From: an uncultured Bacilli bacterium
Lineage (GTDB): Bacteria > Bacillota_I > Bacilli_A > RF39 > UBA660
Length of the DNA: 64,000 nucleotides
Assembly: GCA_934167665.1 (NCBI GenBank)
Contig: CAKPLN010000001.1
Span: forward strand, 372,001 to 436,000
Reading direction: 5' to 3'
A model generated the notes under the pieces. The model was not told the origin of the DNA. It saw only the letters and a list, made by a program, of their open reading frames with translations, and searched no databases. Each line of letters begins with the position of its first letter. Position 1 is the first letter of the stretch. Positions 43,281 to 52,501 of this stretch are shown here, piece by piece. A program made the position numbers and the translations under genes.

Positions 43281-44636
43281 CTATTCAATATAATAAACAT
43301 CATAACCATACTTAGACAAAACAAACTCTCCATTACCAATAACATAATCAACTATCTCTTTAGCAAATTGTGAATACTCATAACGATTATTATAATCAGA
43401 CCTAGAAACAATAAAATATTTATTCCTCATTGCACTAAATCTATTAATCATTTTATTAATACCATCATAACCAAAATTACCATATAATAACACATCACAA
43501 TAATCCAAGTAATTATCATTAATAATATCATATTGCATAGTAAAATAAGACAACACAATAGCATCATCATAACTATTTAAAAATTCCATTACTTTAAGTT
43601 TTCTATCATATTCACGAAAAACATGTAAATTATATTCAAAATGTTTATAATTAGAGGTAAATACTAAATCATATTTAAAATTACTCCTAGCAGAAGAAAC
43701 TAAAGACAATATAATTATCACGATCGAAAACATCTTTATATAAAACCCATCTTTTAAATAAGGTAAAAAAATCATAACAATAGCCGCAAAAAATAATACA
43801 AAATGACAATAATCAAAAATAGGTACTAGAAAGAAAAAAGAATTTAATAAATAATAATTACAAACATCACACTTCTTATAAGTAAAGAAAATACCAATAA
43901 CTAATAAAATAATACTAATATAAAATATAACATTAAATGGATGAGAATTTTTAGCTGAAAAATCAAATAACCCCAATACACATAAATCAATAAAACTAAA
44001 TAAAGCTCCATTAATAACTAAATATAAAAAGAAAATAATTAATGGTATCATCATTCCAATAAATCTTTGCTTTACCATTTTGAAATTTTTATTTTTAATA
44101 TACATAAATAAAGTAGGAAAAATAAAGAAAGCTCCAATAGTATGTTTACTTAAAATTGCTAAACCAATAAAAACTCCTATTAAATAATTTTTATCAGTAT
44201 GATATTTTTCTAAATATATTAAAATAACCATCATAGAAAAACACATAAAATTATAAGTTGCTAAAATACCATAAAAATTTAACCCTATTAAAATAGCTAA
44301 TATTAAATAACTCTTCTTATCATATAATTTATATAAAAAGAAAAAAGTCAAAGTAACTAAAACTGCCTGTCCAATTATAAACATTAAGTAATTATTCCAA
44401 AATAATAAGAAAAAAGCACTATAGAAAGCATATAAAGGTGTTGTAATTATATTAAAATCTAAATAAGGTATTTCACCCTTCACAATCGCATAACTAAAAC
44501 CATAATTAGCTAGAGGATCTCCATAATTAATTCCAAACCCAAAAAATTCATATATCGCAATAACTAAAAGAAAAACTAAAAAATATTTAAAATTTCTTTT
44601 TAAAAACGATCCTATATTATCTATCTTCCATTTCAT
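43281..44636 (-). CDS. GT-C-like polytopic membrane protein, copy 2
   Basis: A 451-residue protein with about 10-11 transmembrane helices, a ~25-residue cytoplasmic head and a ~115-residue C-terminal extracellular domain. It is a clear paralogue of the next gene upstream. PYLDFNIITTPLYAF in the first periplasmic loop resembles the PYxDF...P motif of lipid-linked GT-C glycosyltransferases, where the Asp is catalytic. Shared family signatures are LSKHTIGAFFIFP, IDLCVLGLFDFSAKN and GNFGYDGINKMINR. Starts 20 bases inside the end of the upstream gene. Substrate unknown; involvement in a surface glycan near the divisome is inference. Confidence 0.72.
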   Translation of the reverse strand: MKWKIDNIGSFLKRNFKYFLVFLLVIAIYEFFGFGINYGDPLANYGFSYAIVKGEIPYLDFNIITTPLYAFYSAFFLLFWNNYLMFIIGQAVLVTLTFFFLYKLYDKKSYLILAILIGLNFYGILATYNFMCFSMMVILIYLEKYHTDKNYLIGVFIGLAILSKHTIGAFFIFPTLFMYIKNKNFKMVKQRFIGMMIPLIIFFLYLVINGALFSFIDLCVLGLFDFSAKNSHPFNVIFYISIILLVIGIFFTYKKCDVCNYYLLNSFFFLVPIFDYCHFVLFFAAIVMIFLPYLKDGFYIKMFSIVIIILSLVSSARSNFKYDLVFTSNYKHFEYNLHVFREYDRKLKVMEFLNSYDDAIVLSYFTMQYDIINDNYLDYCDVLLYGNFGYDGINKMINRFSAMRNKYFIVSRSDYNNRYEYSQFAKEIVDYVIGNGEFVLSKYGYDVYYIE

Positions 44637-45960
44637 ATATACTATAACTTCCCATCTCTTCTATTAAAATCCCCTTATTAATTACATACTTTAAAACTGC
44701 TTGATCCGTTTGTTTATTACTACCTAGTTCACTCTTATCAACAAAAAATACACAATTCCTTCTACTTTTTACCATATTCATAAGTTTCAAACTACCATTA
44801 TATCCAAAATTACCAGTATTAATTAAATCTAAATAACCAATATCAATATCATTAATTATCTTAAAATAATAACCATCAGCACTAAGAAAAATAACTTCCT
44901 TACCTAAAGAGCGATACTTATGATATAAATTATTAATATTATTAGAATAATCAATATATTTATTAGTTAAATAACGATACTCAAAATGCTTAATAGTATT
45001 AGGATAAATAATTTTATTATCATCTCTATACCATAAATTAATAATCACTAAACCAATTAGAACAGCTGGAATAAATAACTTTATATTAAGATAAGTTTTT
45101 ATATCTTTTTGAGTAAAAACTATAAATAAAAAAGCTAAAAAAACAATTTCAAAATGATATAAGTCAAATAAAGGAATAAGAACACTAAAAAAAGCTAAAA
45201 AGTAATAATTCTTAATGTTTTTTGTATTACCTTTTATTAAATATAAAACAACAAGTATCATAATAATCCCAAGTACAAAATAAATATTAAATAAATTGCC
45301 ATTAGAAGAAGCGAAATCAAATAATCCTAAAAAACATAAATCAAAGAAGGCTAAAAAACTATGTGTAAATAACAAATATAACAAAAAAATTAAAAGTACA
45401 ACAAAACAGCCACTAATCCTTTTTAATATTTTCTTTAAGTCTTTAAAATAATAAAGTGATGGTAAAAACATCAATACTCCAACTGTTTGTTTTGTTAAAA
45501 TAATACATCCAAGCACCATTCCAATAATAAAGTCATTAGCCTTCTTATCTTCCAAAGTAATAATTATTAAAAATAAAAAGAATAAAAACATGTTATAACT
45601 AGGAAAACATACTGATAAAGGAAATATCATAAAAAACAAAAGTAAATAACTTTTATCTTTTAAATATTTATCTAAAATACAAACTATAAAAGTTAAAATA
45701 GCAGCCCATTCTATATGAAATATTAACATACTAGAACCAAAAACTTTAAAGATAATAGACATAATAAAAGGAAAAAATGGCGTAATTACCATATTAAAAT
45801 CTAGATAAGGAACAAGTCCTTTATAAATATTATGAGCAAATCCATAGTTCCACACTTCATCTAAATTAACTGGTTGTATAATAAGATTCCAAAATAAAAA
45901 GAAAAAGAAAACTATAAAATACTTAAAACAAGGTTTAATTTTTATAAGAATCTTTTTCAT
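44617..45960 (-). CDS. GT-C-like polytopic membrane protein, copy 1
   Basis: A 447-residue paralogue of the downstream gene with the same helix pattern: PYLDFNMVITPFFPF in the first large loop, LTKQTVGVLMFLPS, FDLCFLGLFDFASSN, and GNFGYNGSLKLMNMV in the C-terminal soluble part. The GT-C reading rests on the loop Asp motif and topology only. It begins 3 bases after divIB, so it is embedded in the division/wall operon. The two copies have diverged well beyond a recent duplication but keep all the shared motifs. Confidence 0.72.
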   Translation of the reverse strand: MKKILIKIKPCFKYFIVFFFFLFWNLIIQPVNLDEVWNYGFAHNIYKGLVPYLDFNMVITPFFPFIMSIIFKVFGSSMLIFHIEWAAILTFIVCILDKYLKDKSYLLLFFMIFPLSVCFPSYNMFLFFLFLIIITLEDKKANDFIIGMVLGCIILTKQTVGVLMFLPSLYYFKDLKKILKRISGCFVVLLIFLLYLLFTHSFLAFFDLCFLGLFDFASSNGNLFNIYFVLGIIMILVVLYLIKGNTKNIKNYYFLAFFSVLIPLFDLYHFEIVFLAFLFIVFTQKDIKTYLNIKLFIPAVLIGLVIINLWYRDDNKIIYPNTIKHFEYRYLTNKYIDYSNNINNLYHKYRSLGKEVIFLSADGYYFKIINDIDIGYLDLINTGNFGYNGSLKLMNMVKSRRNCVFFVDKSELGSNKQTDQAVLKYVINKGILIEEMGSYSIYEMEDR

Positions 45961-45963
45961 AAA

Positions 45964-46653
45964 TTACTCCTTAATCTCGAAATGATTTCCACTATCAAAA
46001 TATAAAATTCCTTTATGATCTTCTAACTGTCCAAGGACTTCATTATAATAGTTAATCATTTCAAATTTTGTTAAAGTTAAATAAACCATATTACCATCAT
46101 CCATATATAAAAGGAAACGATCCTTATCATACTCATTAGGGACATATTCAATATCCGATATTTTTCCAAGTATATCTCTTTTAACTTTTCCCATATCCTT
46201 AATAAAACTATTAACTTTATCATTTGGAACATAATTTATAACTCTAGGAATTCTAAATAAATCTATAGCCTCTTCTTCTGCCGCACTTTCCCCATCTTCA
46301 AAAACAATTGTACTATCAGAATTATTAAAATAAATAGGCAAATTTTCTGTAACAGATATAGTCAAAACATTATAAAATTTTCTCCTTATTTTAACATCTT
46401 TTATATAAGGTGAATTTTTAAGTTTTTTAGAGCTTTTACTAGTATTAATTAACCAGAACTTAGGATAATCATATATATCAGCTAATTTTATAATATAATC
46501 ATCATTTAAATAATTGTTGTTATAAATAATTATATTTTTTAGCTTAGTATTAATAAAAGAATATGTACCAAAAAATAGTCCTCCTAAAATTAAAAGTACT
46601 ATTAACGCTGGTATCAACTTTAATTTTTTTCTTTTGACTATTTTTTTCGCCAT
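45964..46653 (-). CDS. divIB: cell division protein DivIB/FtsQ
   Basis: A 229-residue bitopic protein: basic cytoplasmic head (MAKKIVKRKKLK), one membrane helix (about 12-32), POTRA domain starting with LKNIIIYNNNYLNDDYI, then the beta domain ending in GILYFDSGNHFEIKE. It bridges the early and late divisome. Starts 3 bases after murB, in the usual murG-murB-divIB order. Confidence 0.92.
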   Translation of the reverse strand: MAKKIVKRKKLKLIPALIVLLILGGLFFGTYSFINTKLKNIIIYNNNYLNDDYIIKLADIYDYPKFWLINTSKSSKKLKNSPYIKDVKIRRKFYNVLTISVTENLPIYFNNSDSTIVFEDGESAAEEEAIDLFRIPRVINYVPNDKVNSFIKDMGKVKRDILGKISDIEYVPNEYDKDRFLLYMDDGNMVYLTLTKFEMINYYNEVLGQLEDHKGILYFDSGNHFEIKE

Positions 46654-46656
46654 AAT

Positions 46657-47565
46657 TTACTCCCAGTTTACAAATTCTTGTTCAATCTTCATATCAATTC
46701 CATGTTTTTCTAAGACCTTATCATGTACTTCAAGAATTAAATCTCTAATTTCTTTACCCGTAGCATGATCATAATTTATAATGAAATTAGCATGTTTACT
46801 ACTAACCATAGCCCCACCATTTCTATGTCCTTTATAACCAAGCTCTTCAATTAACTGACCTGCATAATACCCTTCTGGGTTACGAAAAACAGATCCTGCT
46901 GAAGGATACTCTAAAGGTTGTGATTCCATTCTTCTCTTTCGTCTTTCTTTAATAACTTCTTCAATAACTTCCCTTTCGCCTTTTGCTAATTTCAAAACAA
47001 CCTCTAAACAAATATATTTAGGATTTTTTTGCAAATAAGAAGTTCTATAATGAAAGTCCATTTCTCTATTTTCTAATGTAATAACTCTAAAATCGGGAGT
47101 TAAAACCTTTACCTGTTGAACAACATATCCCATATCGCTCTTATAAGCTCCAGCATTCATAAAAATAGCTCCACCAATAGTTCCAGGAATTCCTGCAGCA
47201 AACTCCAAACCAGCTAATCCCTTTTTAGCAGCCACAAGAGAAAGTTTCATTAAAGAAAAGCCAGCTCCAACTCTTATTCTATTATTACTTAAAAAAGAAA
47301 CATCATTAAACTCATCTAACTTAATAATAATACCATCAAAATCATCATCACTAAACAACAGATTAGATCCATTACCAAGTATTTTATATTTAATATTATT
47401 CATATTAAGTATTTTAAGTAATGTAATTAAAGAACTAACATTTTTAGGATAAACAAAAGCCTTCGCAACCCCACCTACTCTATAAGTAGTATATTTACTT
47501 AAACTAACATTTTTATCAACTCGTCCAAGATTGGCCTTTTCAATTTTTAAAACTACATCATCCAT
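46657..47565 (-). CDS. murB: UDP-N-acetylenolpyruvoylglucosamine reductase
   Basis: A 302-residue FAD enzyme that forms UDP-MurNAc. FAD-binding segments are YRVGGVAKAF, GNGSNLLFSD and AAGIPGTIGGAIFMNAGAY; the catalytic Ser is in PSAGSVFRNP. Eight bases separate it from murG. Confidence 0.96.
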   Translation of the reverse strand: MDDVVLKIEKANLGRVDKNVSLSKYTTYRVGGVAKAFVYPKNVSSLITLLKILNMNNIKYKILGNGSNLLFSDDDFDGIIIKLDEFNDVSFLSNNRIRVGAGFSLMKLSLVAAKKGLAGLEFAAGIPGTIGGAIFMNAGAYKSDMGYVVQQVKVLTPDFRVITLENREMDFHYRTSYLQKNPKYICLEVVLKLAKGEREVIEEVIKERRKRRMESQPLEYPSAGSVFRNPEGYYAGQLIEELGYKGHRNGGAMVSSKHANFIINYDHATGKEIRDLILEVHDKVLEKHGIDMKIEQEFVNWE

Positions 47566-47572
47566 ACATCAA

Positions 47573-48649
47573 TCACCCAACCAATCTTTTAATTTCAGTA
47601 TATATCTTACTAGCTGAATCTTTAATTCCAAACTTTCTACTAGCAATCTGCATCTTTAAATATTTATCTTTATCATTTAATAATTCATCTATTTTACTAA
47701 CAACTTCTACAGACGAAAATTGATTTTCAGTAATAATAGTACAAGCCCCAGCATCAGCTAACTCTTTAGCATTCATATATTGATGATTATGCGTAACATA
47801 TGGCGAAGGAACAAGAATTGCTGGTAAACCAATAGCTGTAATTTCCGCAATAGTTGAAGCTCCAGCTCTTGAAACAATCAAATCTGTATCCTTTAAAACA
47901 TTTATAAAGTTATCTAAAAATGATACCAACTTAACATTAGTTGGAACTTCTACATCTTTATAATTATCATAATAATCCTTACCTGTAACAACCACTACCT
48001 GATAATCTTTACCTTTAAAAGAAGTAATTGCCTGCTTAATTTTCAAAGTCATCGTAGTAGAACCAAGGGACCCCATAACAATAACTACTAATTTTTTCCC
48101 CTTAACAAAACCTAATTCACTTTTAGGAATCATTTTAACTTTTATAATCTCTTCACTTCTAGGATTACCAGTATATACAACTTTACGCTTATCAAAGTAT
48201 TCTACTGTTTTTGGTAACGATACACAAATACAGTCAACAAAATTACCTAAAAACTTATTAGATAATCCAGGTATAGAATTTTGTTCATGAATCATTGTTT
48301 TATACTTTAATAAATGAGCTGCATATAAAACAGGAGCCGTTATATATCCTCCTACCCCAATAACAATATCAGGATTAAATTTCCTAATAATTTCTTTTGA
48401 CTTTTTTATTGCGGCCAAATATTTTTTTATAACAGTAAAGTTTTTTAAAACTTCTTTTCTATTTAAACCAGACATCTCTAAACCAATAAATTCAATCCCA
48501 AACTTAGGTACTATATCTTTTTCCATTCTATCACTAGTACCAATATATAAAATTTCAGAATCTGCTTCTTTTTCTTTAATCTTATTAATAATAGCTAAGG
48601 CCGGATAAATATGGCCTCCAGTTCCTCCCGCTACAACAATTGCTCTCAA
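47573..48649 (-). CDS. murG: UDP-GlcNAc:lipid II transferase MurG
   Basis: A 358-residue GT-B glycosyltransferase that makes lipid II at the inner membrane face. VVAGGTGGHIYPALA (loop 1), GVGGYITAP and the C-terminal VSRAGASTIAEITAIGLPAILVPSP are canonical. TTG 48649 is chosen as start, five bases from GGGGTGAT; the frame can be extended two codons to another TTG, which would sit inside the SD. First gene of the murG-murB-divIB unit. Confidence 0.95.
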   Translation of the reverse strand: MRAIVVAGGTGGHIYPALAIINKIKEKEADSEILYIGTSDRMEKDIVPKFGIEFIGLEMSGLNRKEVLKNFTVIKKYLAAIKKSKEIIRKFNPDIVIGVGGYITAPVLYAAHLLKYKTMIHEQNSIPGLSNKFLGNFVDCICVSLPKTVEYFDKRKVVYTGNPRSEEIIKVKMIPKSELGFVKGKKLVVIVMGSLGSTTMTLKIKQAITSFKGKDYQVVVVTGKDYYDNYKDVEVPTNVKLVSFLDNFINVLKDTDLIVSRAGASTIAEITAIGLPAILVPSPYVTHNHQYMNAKELADAGACTIITENQFSSVEVVSKIDELLNDKDKYLKMQIASRKFGIKDSASKIYTEIKRLVG

Positions 48650-48741
48650 ACACAATCACCCCATAAAATAATTATAACATAAAAAACGTATCTATCTGAC
48701 TACCACTATAATATATTATTCAATTAAATTATACTCCATAC

Positions 48742-48812
48742 TAAAAACTATGTAAATAAAAGCTTAAAGAAAAGAAATTAAAACACCCAATAGTATTTAC
48801 ATAAAAACTATG
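48742..48812. repeat. inverted and direct repeats in the murG/tmcAL divergent promoter region
   Basis: Perfect 9-bp inverted repeat ATGTAAATA (48750-48758) and TATTTACAT (48794-48802), 35 bases apart, and an 11-bp direct repeat TAAAAACTATG (48742-48752 and 48802-48812). A possible extended -10 TGCTAGAAT lies at 48811-48819. Could be an operator; no regulator is known. Confidence 0.5.
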
Positions 48813-48843
48813 CTAGAATATTAAAAAAAGGAAGTGCATCCTC

Positions 48844-50004
48844 ATGGAAAGTATAGGAATAATAGCGGAATATAACCCTTTTCATAATGGTCATCTCTAT
48901 CACTTATCTAAAATAAAAGAAAAGTATAAAGACACTGTTATCGTTTTAATAATGTCTGGAAATTTTACTCAGCGTGGTGGCACATCATTAATTGATAAAT
49001 GGAAAAAAACAGAAATAGCTCTAAAAGCAGGAATCGACTTAATTGTAGAACTTCCTTATCCTTTCGCTACTCAAAGTGCTGATTATTTTAGTTATGGTAG
49101 TATAACTCTATTAGAAAAACTAAAAGTCAAAAAACTTCTCTTTGGCAGTGAATGCGATGATATCACCACATTAGAAACAATTGCTAGTGCTCAAATAAAT
49201 AATGAAGATTTTGATAAGTTAGTAAAAATATACTCCAAATTGGGTAAAAATTATCCAACCGCAATCTCCCTTGCTGTAAAAGATTTGACTCAAAAAGAAA
49301 TAAACACCCCAAATGATCTTCTAGGTATAAGTTATATAAAAACAATTAGACAAAATAACTATCAAATAATTCCTGAAACTATAAAAAGAACCAATAGTTA
49401 TCATAATGAATCACTAGATGATTCAATATCTAGTGCAACCGCAATCAGAAAAGCTCTAAAAGAAAATAAAGATATTAAAAATCAAGTACCAGAATTTGTC
49501 TTAGATTATCTAAAAGACTTTCACAATATAGAAGATTATTTTTCAATATTAAAGTACAAAATAATAACAGAAAAGGATTTATCAATATATACAACGGTAG
49601 ATGAAGGTCTTGATCAAAAACTAAAAAAAGAAATACTTCAAGCTACATCATACCAAGATTTAATAAATAGAGTAAAAAGTAAACGCTATACATACAATAA
49701 AATATCTAGAATGTTATTACATATCCTATGTAATTTTACAAAAGAAAGAAAAGAAAAATTTAAAGACATAACATATATAAGACTACTAGGTTTTTCAGAT
49801 AAAGGCAGAAAATATTTAAATTCCATAAAAAAAGAATTAGATATTCCACTAATTAGTAAAATTAACCGTAATAAAGACGAAATGCTAGAGTTTGAGATTG
49901 AAACAACCAAAATCTATAGTCTTAACTTAGATCCTATAAAACAATTAGATTTATTTAATAAAGAATTCAAAAACTTAATGAATGAAGGAGATAAAAATGA
50001 TTAA
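48844..50004 (+). CDS. tmcAL: tRNA(Met) cytidine acetate ligase (TmcAL/YlbM)
   Basis: A 386-residue nucleotidyltransferase that acetylates the wobble cytidine of elongator tRNA-Met using acetate and ATP. The N-terminal EYNPFHNGH (9-17, HIGH-like), MSGNFTQRG and SISSATAIRKAL segments are diagnostic. SD GGAAGTG precedes the ATG. The next gene, gmk, overlaps it by 8 bases. Confidence 0.93.
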   Translation: MESIGIIAEYNPFHNGHLYHLSKIKEKYKDTVIVLIMSGNFTQRGGTSLIDKWKKTEIALKAGIDLIVELPYPFATQSADYFSYGSITLLEKLKVKKLLFGSECDDITTLETIASAQINNEDFDKLVKIYSKLGKNYPTAISLAVKDLTQKEINTPNDLLGISYIKTIRQNNYQIIPETIKRTNSYHNESLDDSISSATAIRKALKENKDIKNQVPEFVLDYLKDFHNIEDYFSILKYKIITEKDLSIYTTVDEGLDQKLKKEILQATSYQDLINRVKSKRYTYNKISRMLLHILCNFTKERKEKFKDITYIRLLGFSDKGRKYLNSIKKELDIPLISKINRNKDEMLEFEIETTKIYSLNLDPIKQLDLFNKEFKNLMNEGDKND

Positions 50005-50674
50005 AGAAAAGAAAACTGGACAAGTAATTGTTATTTCTGCTCCAAGTGGCAGTGGTAAAGGAAGTGTTATAAGTGGTCTTTTAGAAAAAGATAAAAATCT
50101 TTGGTTATCCGTATCCACAACATCTAGAAAACCACGAGAAAATGACATTCCTGGCGTAACATATAATTTTGTCACTAAAGAAGAATTTGAGAAACTAATA
50201 CAAGAAGGCTACTTTTTAGAATATACAAACTATGTAGGAAATTACTATGGTACTCCCAAAAATAAAATACTAGAAAAAATAAATGAAGGAATAGATGTAA
50301 TCCTAGAAATTGAAATTGAAGGTGCAACTAATATTAAAAAGTTAATACCAGAAGCCATTTTCATATTTATAATGCCACCATCTTTAAAAACTTTAGTAAA
50401 AAGACTAAAAAAACGTGGAACAGATTCAAATGATAAAATAATAGAGCGCTTCCACACTGCCTATAAAGAAATAAATGAAGTAACAAAATACAACTATGTA
50501 GTAATAAACGATGATCTAAAAGACGCTATAACAAAAGTAGAGGCCATCATACAAGCTGAAAAATGTCGTGTTGACCGTATTGAAGAAGTATACCTTGATA
50601 CCAAAGAAGAAGAAATCCATGAGCTTTTAATGGAAGAAGACTTTGACAATAGTGCTATCACAGAAAGAATATAA
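49997..50674 (+). CDS. gmk: guanylate kinase
   Basis: A 225-residue GMP kinase. P-loop SAPSGSGKGS near residues 14-23, the GMP-binding TTSRKPRENDIPGVTYNFV region and the lid RGTDSNDKIIERF are present. AAGGAG is 7 bases before ATG 49997. The C-terminal ~30 residues (acidic, with EEEIHELLMEEDF) extend beyond the usual ~205 residues. Confidence 0.95.
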   Translation: MIKEKKTGQVIVISAPSGSGKGSVISGLLEKDKNLWLSVSTTSRKPRENDIPGVTYNFVTKEEFEKLIQEGYFLEYTNYVGNYYGTPKNKILEKINEGIDVILEIEIEGATNIKKLIPEAIFIFIMPPSLKTLVKRLKKRGTDSNDKIIERFHTAYKEINEVTKYNYVVINDDLKDAITKVEAIIQAEKCRVDRIEEVYLDTKEEEIHELLMEEDFDNSAITERI

Positions 50675-50680
50675 TACCTT

Positions 50681-51019
50681 ATGAGAGAATCACTAAGTAA
50701 CTATTTAAATAAAATAGATAAAATAATAAATGAAAAAAATATTAAAGATAAAGAAATAATAAATGACCATTTAACCCAAATTCAAATATTCCAACATGAA
50801 AGATTGGTTCATTTAATTGTAACTGTTTTCGTAGGATTAATATCTATACTATTTTTACTCTTTGGTATTATGCTAGAAAATATAACTCTACTCCTTCTCT
50901 TCTACATAGCCTTAGCCTTATTTATACCTTATATACTTCACTATTATTTTTTAGAAAATGGCGTTCAAAAACTATATAAACAATATGAATTATTAAAAAA
51001 AGAAGTTACCAAAAAGTAA
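50681..51019 (+). CDS. 112-residue protein with two transmembrane helices, unknown function
   Basis: Not recognised. A charged, helical N-terminal half (LNKIDKIINEKNIKDKEIINDHLTQIQIFQHER), a helical hairpin of two membrane segments (about 47-67 and 69-88), then a Lys-rich cytoplasmic tail. It follows gmk by 6 bases and shares the operon terminator. Confidence 0.65.
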   Translation: MRESLSNYLNKIDKIINEKNIKDKEIINDHLTQIQIFQHERLVHLIVTVFVGLISILFLLFGIMLENITLLLLFYIALALFIPYILHYYFLENGVQKLYKQYELLKKEVTKK

Positions 51020-51029
51020 CTTCTTTTTT
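50995..51029. terminator. bidirectional terminator between the tmcAL operon and pyk
   Basis: Stem AAAAAAGAAGTTAC with GTAACTTCTTTTTT, six-base loop, overlapping both stop codons. Confidence 0.88.
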
Positions 51030-52437
51030 ATTTAATCTCTTCTATTTTCATTAAATTAGTACTAGCTTCTCCAGTAGTTGGGAATCCACCAGTTAAAACA
51101 ATACGATCATTTTTTTCTAGGCTCATAAACTTTAAACCTTCTTCAACACTAGCATTTAGTACTGCATCAGTTGAACTAAACATAGGAATAGTTTTAGCAT
51201 AAACTCCCCAGTTTAAAGCCAATCTATAGCAAATTTCATCGTTAGGACATAAAGCCAAAATTGGTGCCTTTGGTTTAAAATTACTAATTAACTTTGCAGT
51301 AGTACCAGTAATAGTTGCGGCGCAAATAAGTTTAGCACCCAAACGATTAGAACTTTCAACTACATTTTCTGCAATTGCTTCAGGAATAGAGTTAACTTCA
51401 CTCTTTTCATTAATGTAATCAAACTCAGCATAACGTTCAGTTTCTTCACAAATTTTAGCCATAGCTGCAACAGTTTCAATTGGATGTTTACCAACAGTAG
51501 TTTCTCCACTTAACATAACAGCATCAGTACCATCTAATACAGCATTAGCTATATCACTAGTTTCAGCTCTCTTAGGACGAGAATTTTCCATCATTGTCTC
51601 AAGCATTTCAGTAGCAACAATACATAGCTTACCCATTTCACGACAAGTTTTAATCATTCTCTTTTGAATAATTGGCAATTTAGTATATGAAACTTCAGTT
51701 CCTAAATCACCTCTAGCTACCATAACACCATCACTAACTTCCAATATTTCCTTCAAGTTAGTAATTCCTAAATCACTTTCTATCTTACAAATAATTTGTA
51801 AATCTTCACGATTATACTTTTTTAACAATTCCTTAATTTCAAGTACATCTTCTTTACAAGATACAAAAGAAATAGCTAAGTATTCACCACCGTGTAAACA
51901 AGCAAATTCAATATCCTCTCTATCTAAATCACTAATATAAGGTATATCTAATTTTACACCAGGAGCACTTATACTCTTTCTTTCTCCCAAAATACCACCA
52001 GCAATAATTTTACAGTTTAAATACTCATCAGTTTTTTCAATAACTTGTAAACGCATTTTATCATTTTCAAGTAATAAAAGATCTCCAATATTTAAACTAT
52101 CCAAAGCTTCAGGATGATTAACACTTATAGCTTGAGAATTACCAACAATTTTCTCCTTTACAACTTTAATTGTATTTCCTTCAATTAACTCAATTGATTT
52201 ATTCTCTAATAATCCAGATCTAAATTCTGGCCCCTTAGTATCCCATAAAATCGCAATATTGCTGCCAAGTTCACTTCTAACTCTATTAACAGAATCAATA
52301 GCTTTTAATCTCTCTTCCAATGTAGCATGAGTAAAATTAATTCTAGCAACATTCATTCCAGCCATAACCATTTTGCTCATTACATCAAAATCCAAAGATG
52401 CAGGACCAATACTACAAATAATCTTAGTTTTTTTCAA
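51028..52437 (-). CDS. pyk: pyruvate kinase
   Basis: A 469-residue glycolytic enzyme converting PEP and ADP to pyruvate and ATP. CSIGPASLD, the K-containing IICKIESDLG, MVARGDLGTE and MLSGETTVGKHP (active site) are conserved; the extra PEP-utiliser domain of some Bacillus enzymes is absent. TTG 52437 is the chosen start because GAGGTGAT is four bases upstream; the longer GTG-started frame crosses this SD. Confidence 0.97.
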   Translation of the reverse strand: MKKTKIICSIGPASLDFDVMSKMVMAGMNVARINFTHATLEERLKAIDSVNRVRSELGSNIAILWDTKGPEFRSGLLENKSIELIEGNTIKVVKEKIVGNSQAISVNHPEALDSLNIGDLLLLENDKMRLQVIEKTDEYLNCKIIAGGILGERKSISAPGVKLDIPYISDLDREDIEFACLHGGEYLAISFVSCKEDVLEIKELLKKYNREDLQIICKIESDLGITNLKEILEVSDGVMVARGDLGTEVSYTKLPIIQKRMIKTCREMGKLCIVATEMLETMMENSRPKRAETSDIANAVLDGTDAVMLSGETTVGKHPIETVAAMAKICEETERYAEFDYINEKSEVNSIPEAIAENVVESSNRLGAKLICAATITGTTAKLISNFKPKAPILALCPNDEICYRLALNWGVYAKTIPMFSSTDAVLNASVEEGLKFMSLEKNDRIVLTGGFPTTGEASTNLMKIEEIK

Positions 52438-52501
52438 TATTATCACCTCAAACCACACAATTATATCAAATTACTCTAAAATTGCAAGAAAAAATTAATT
52501 A

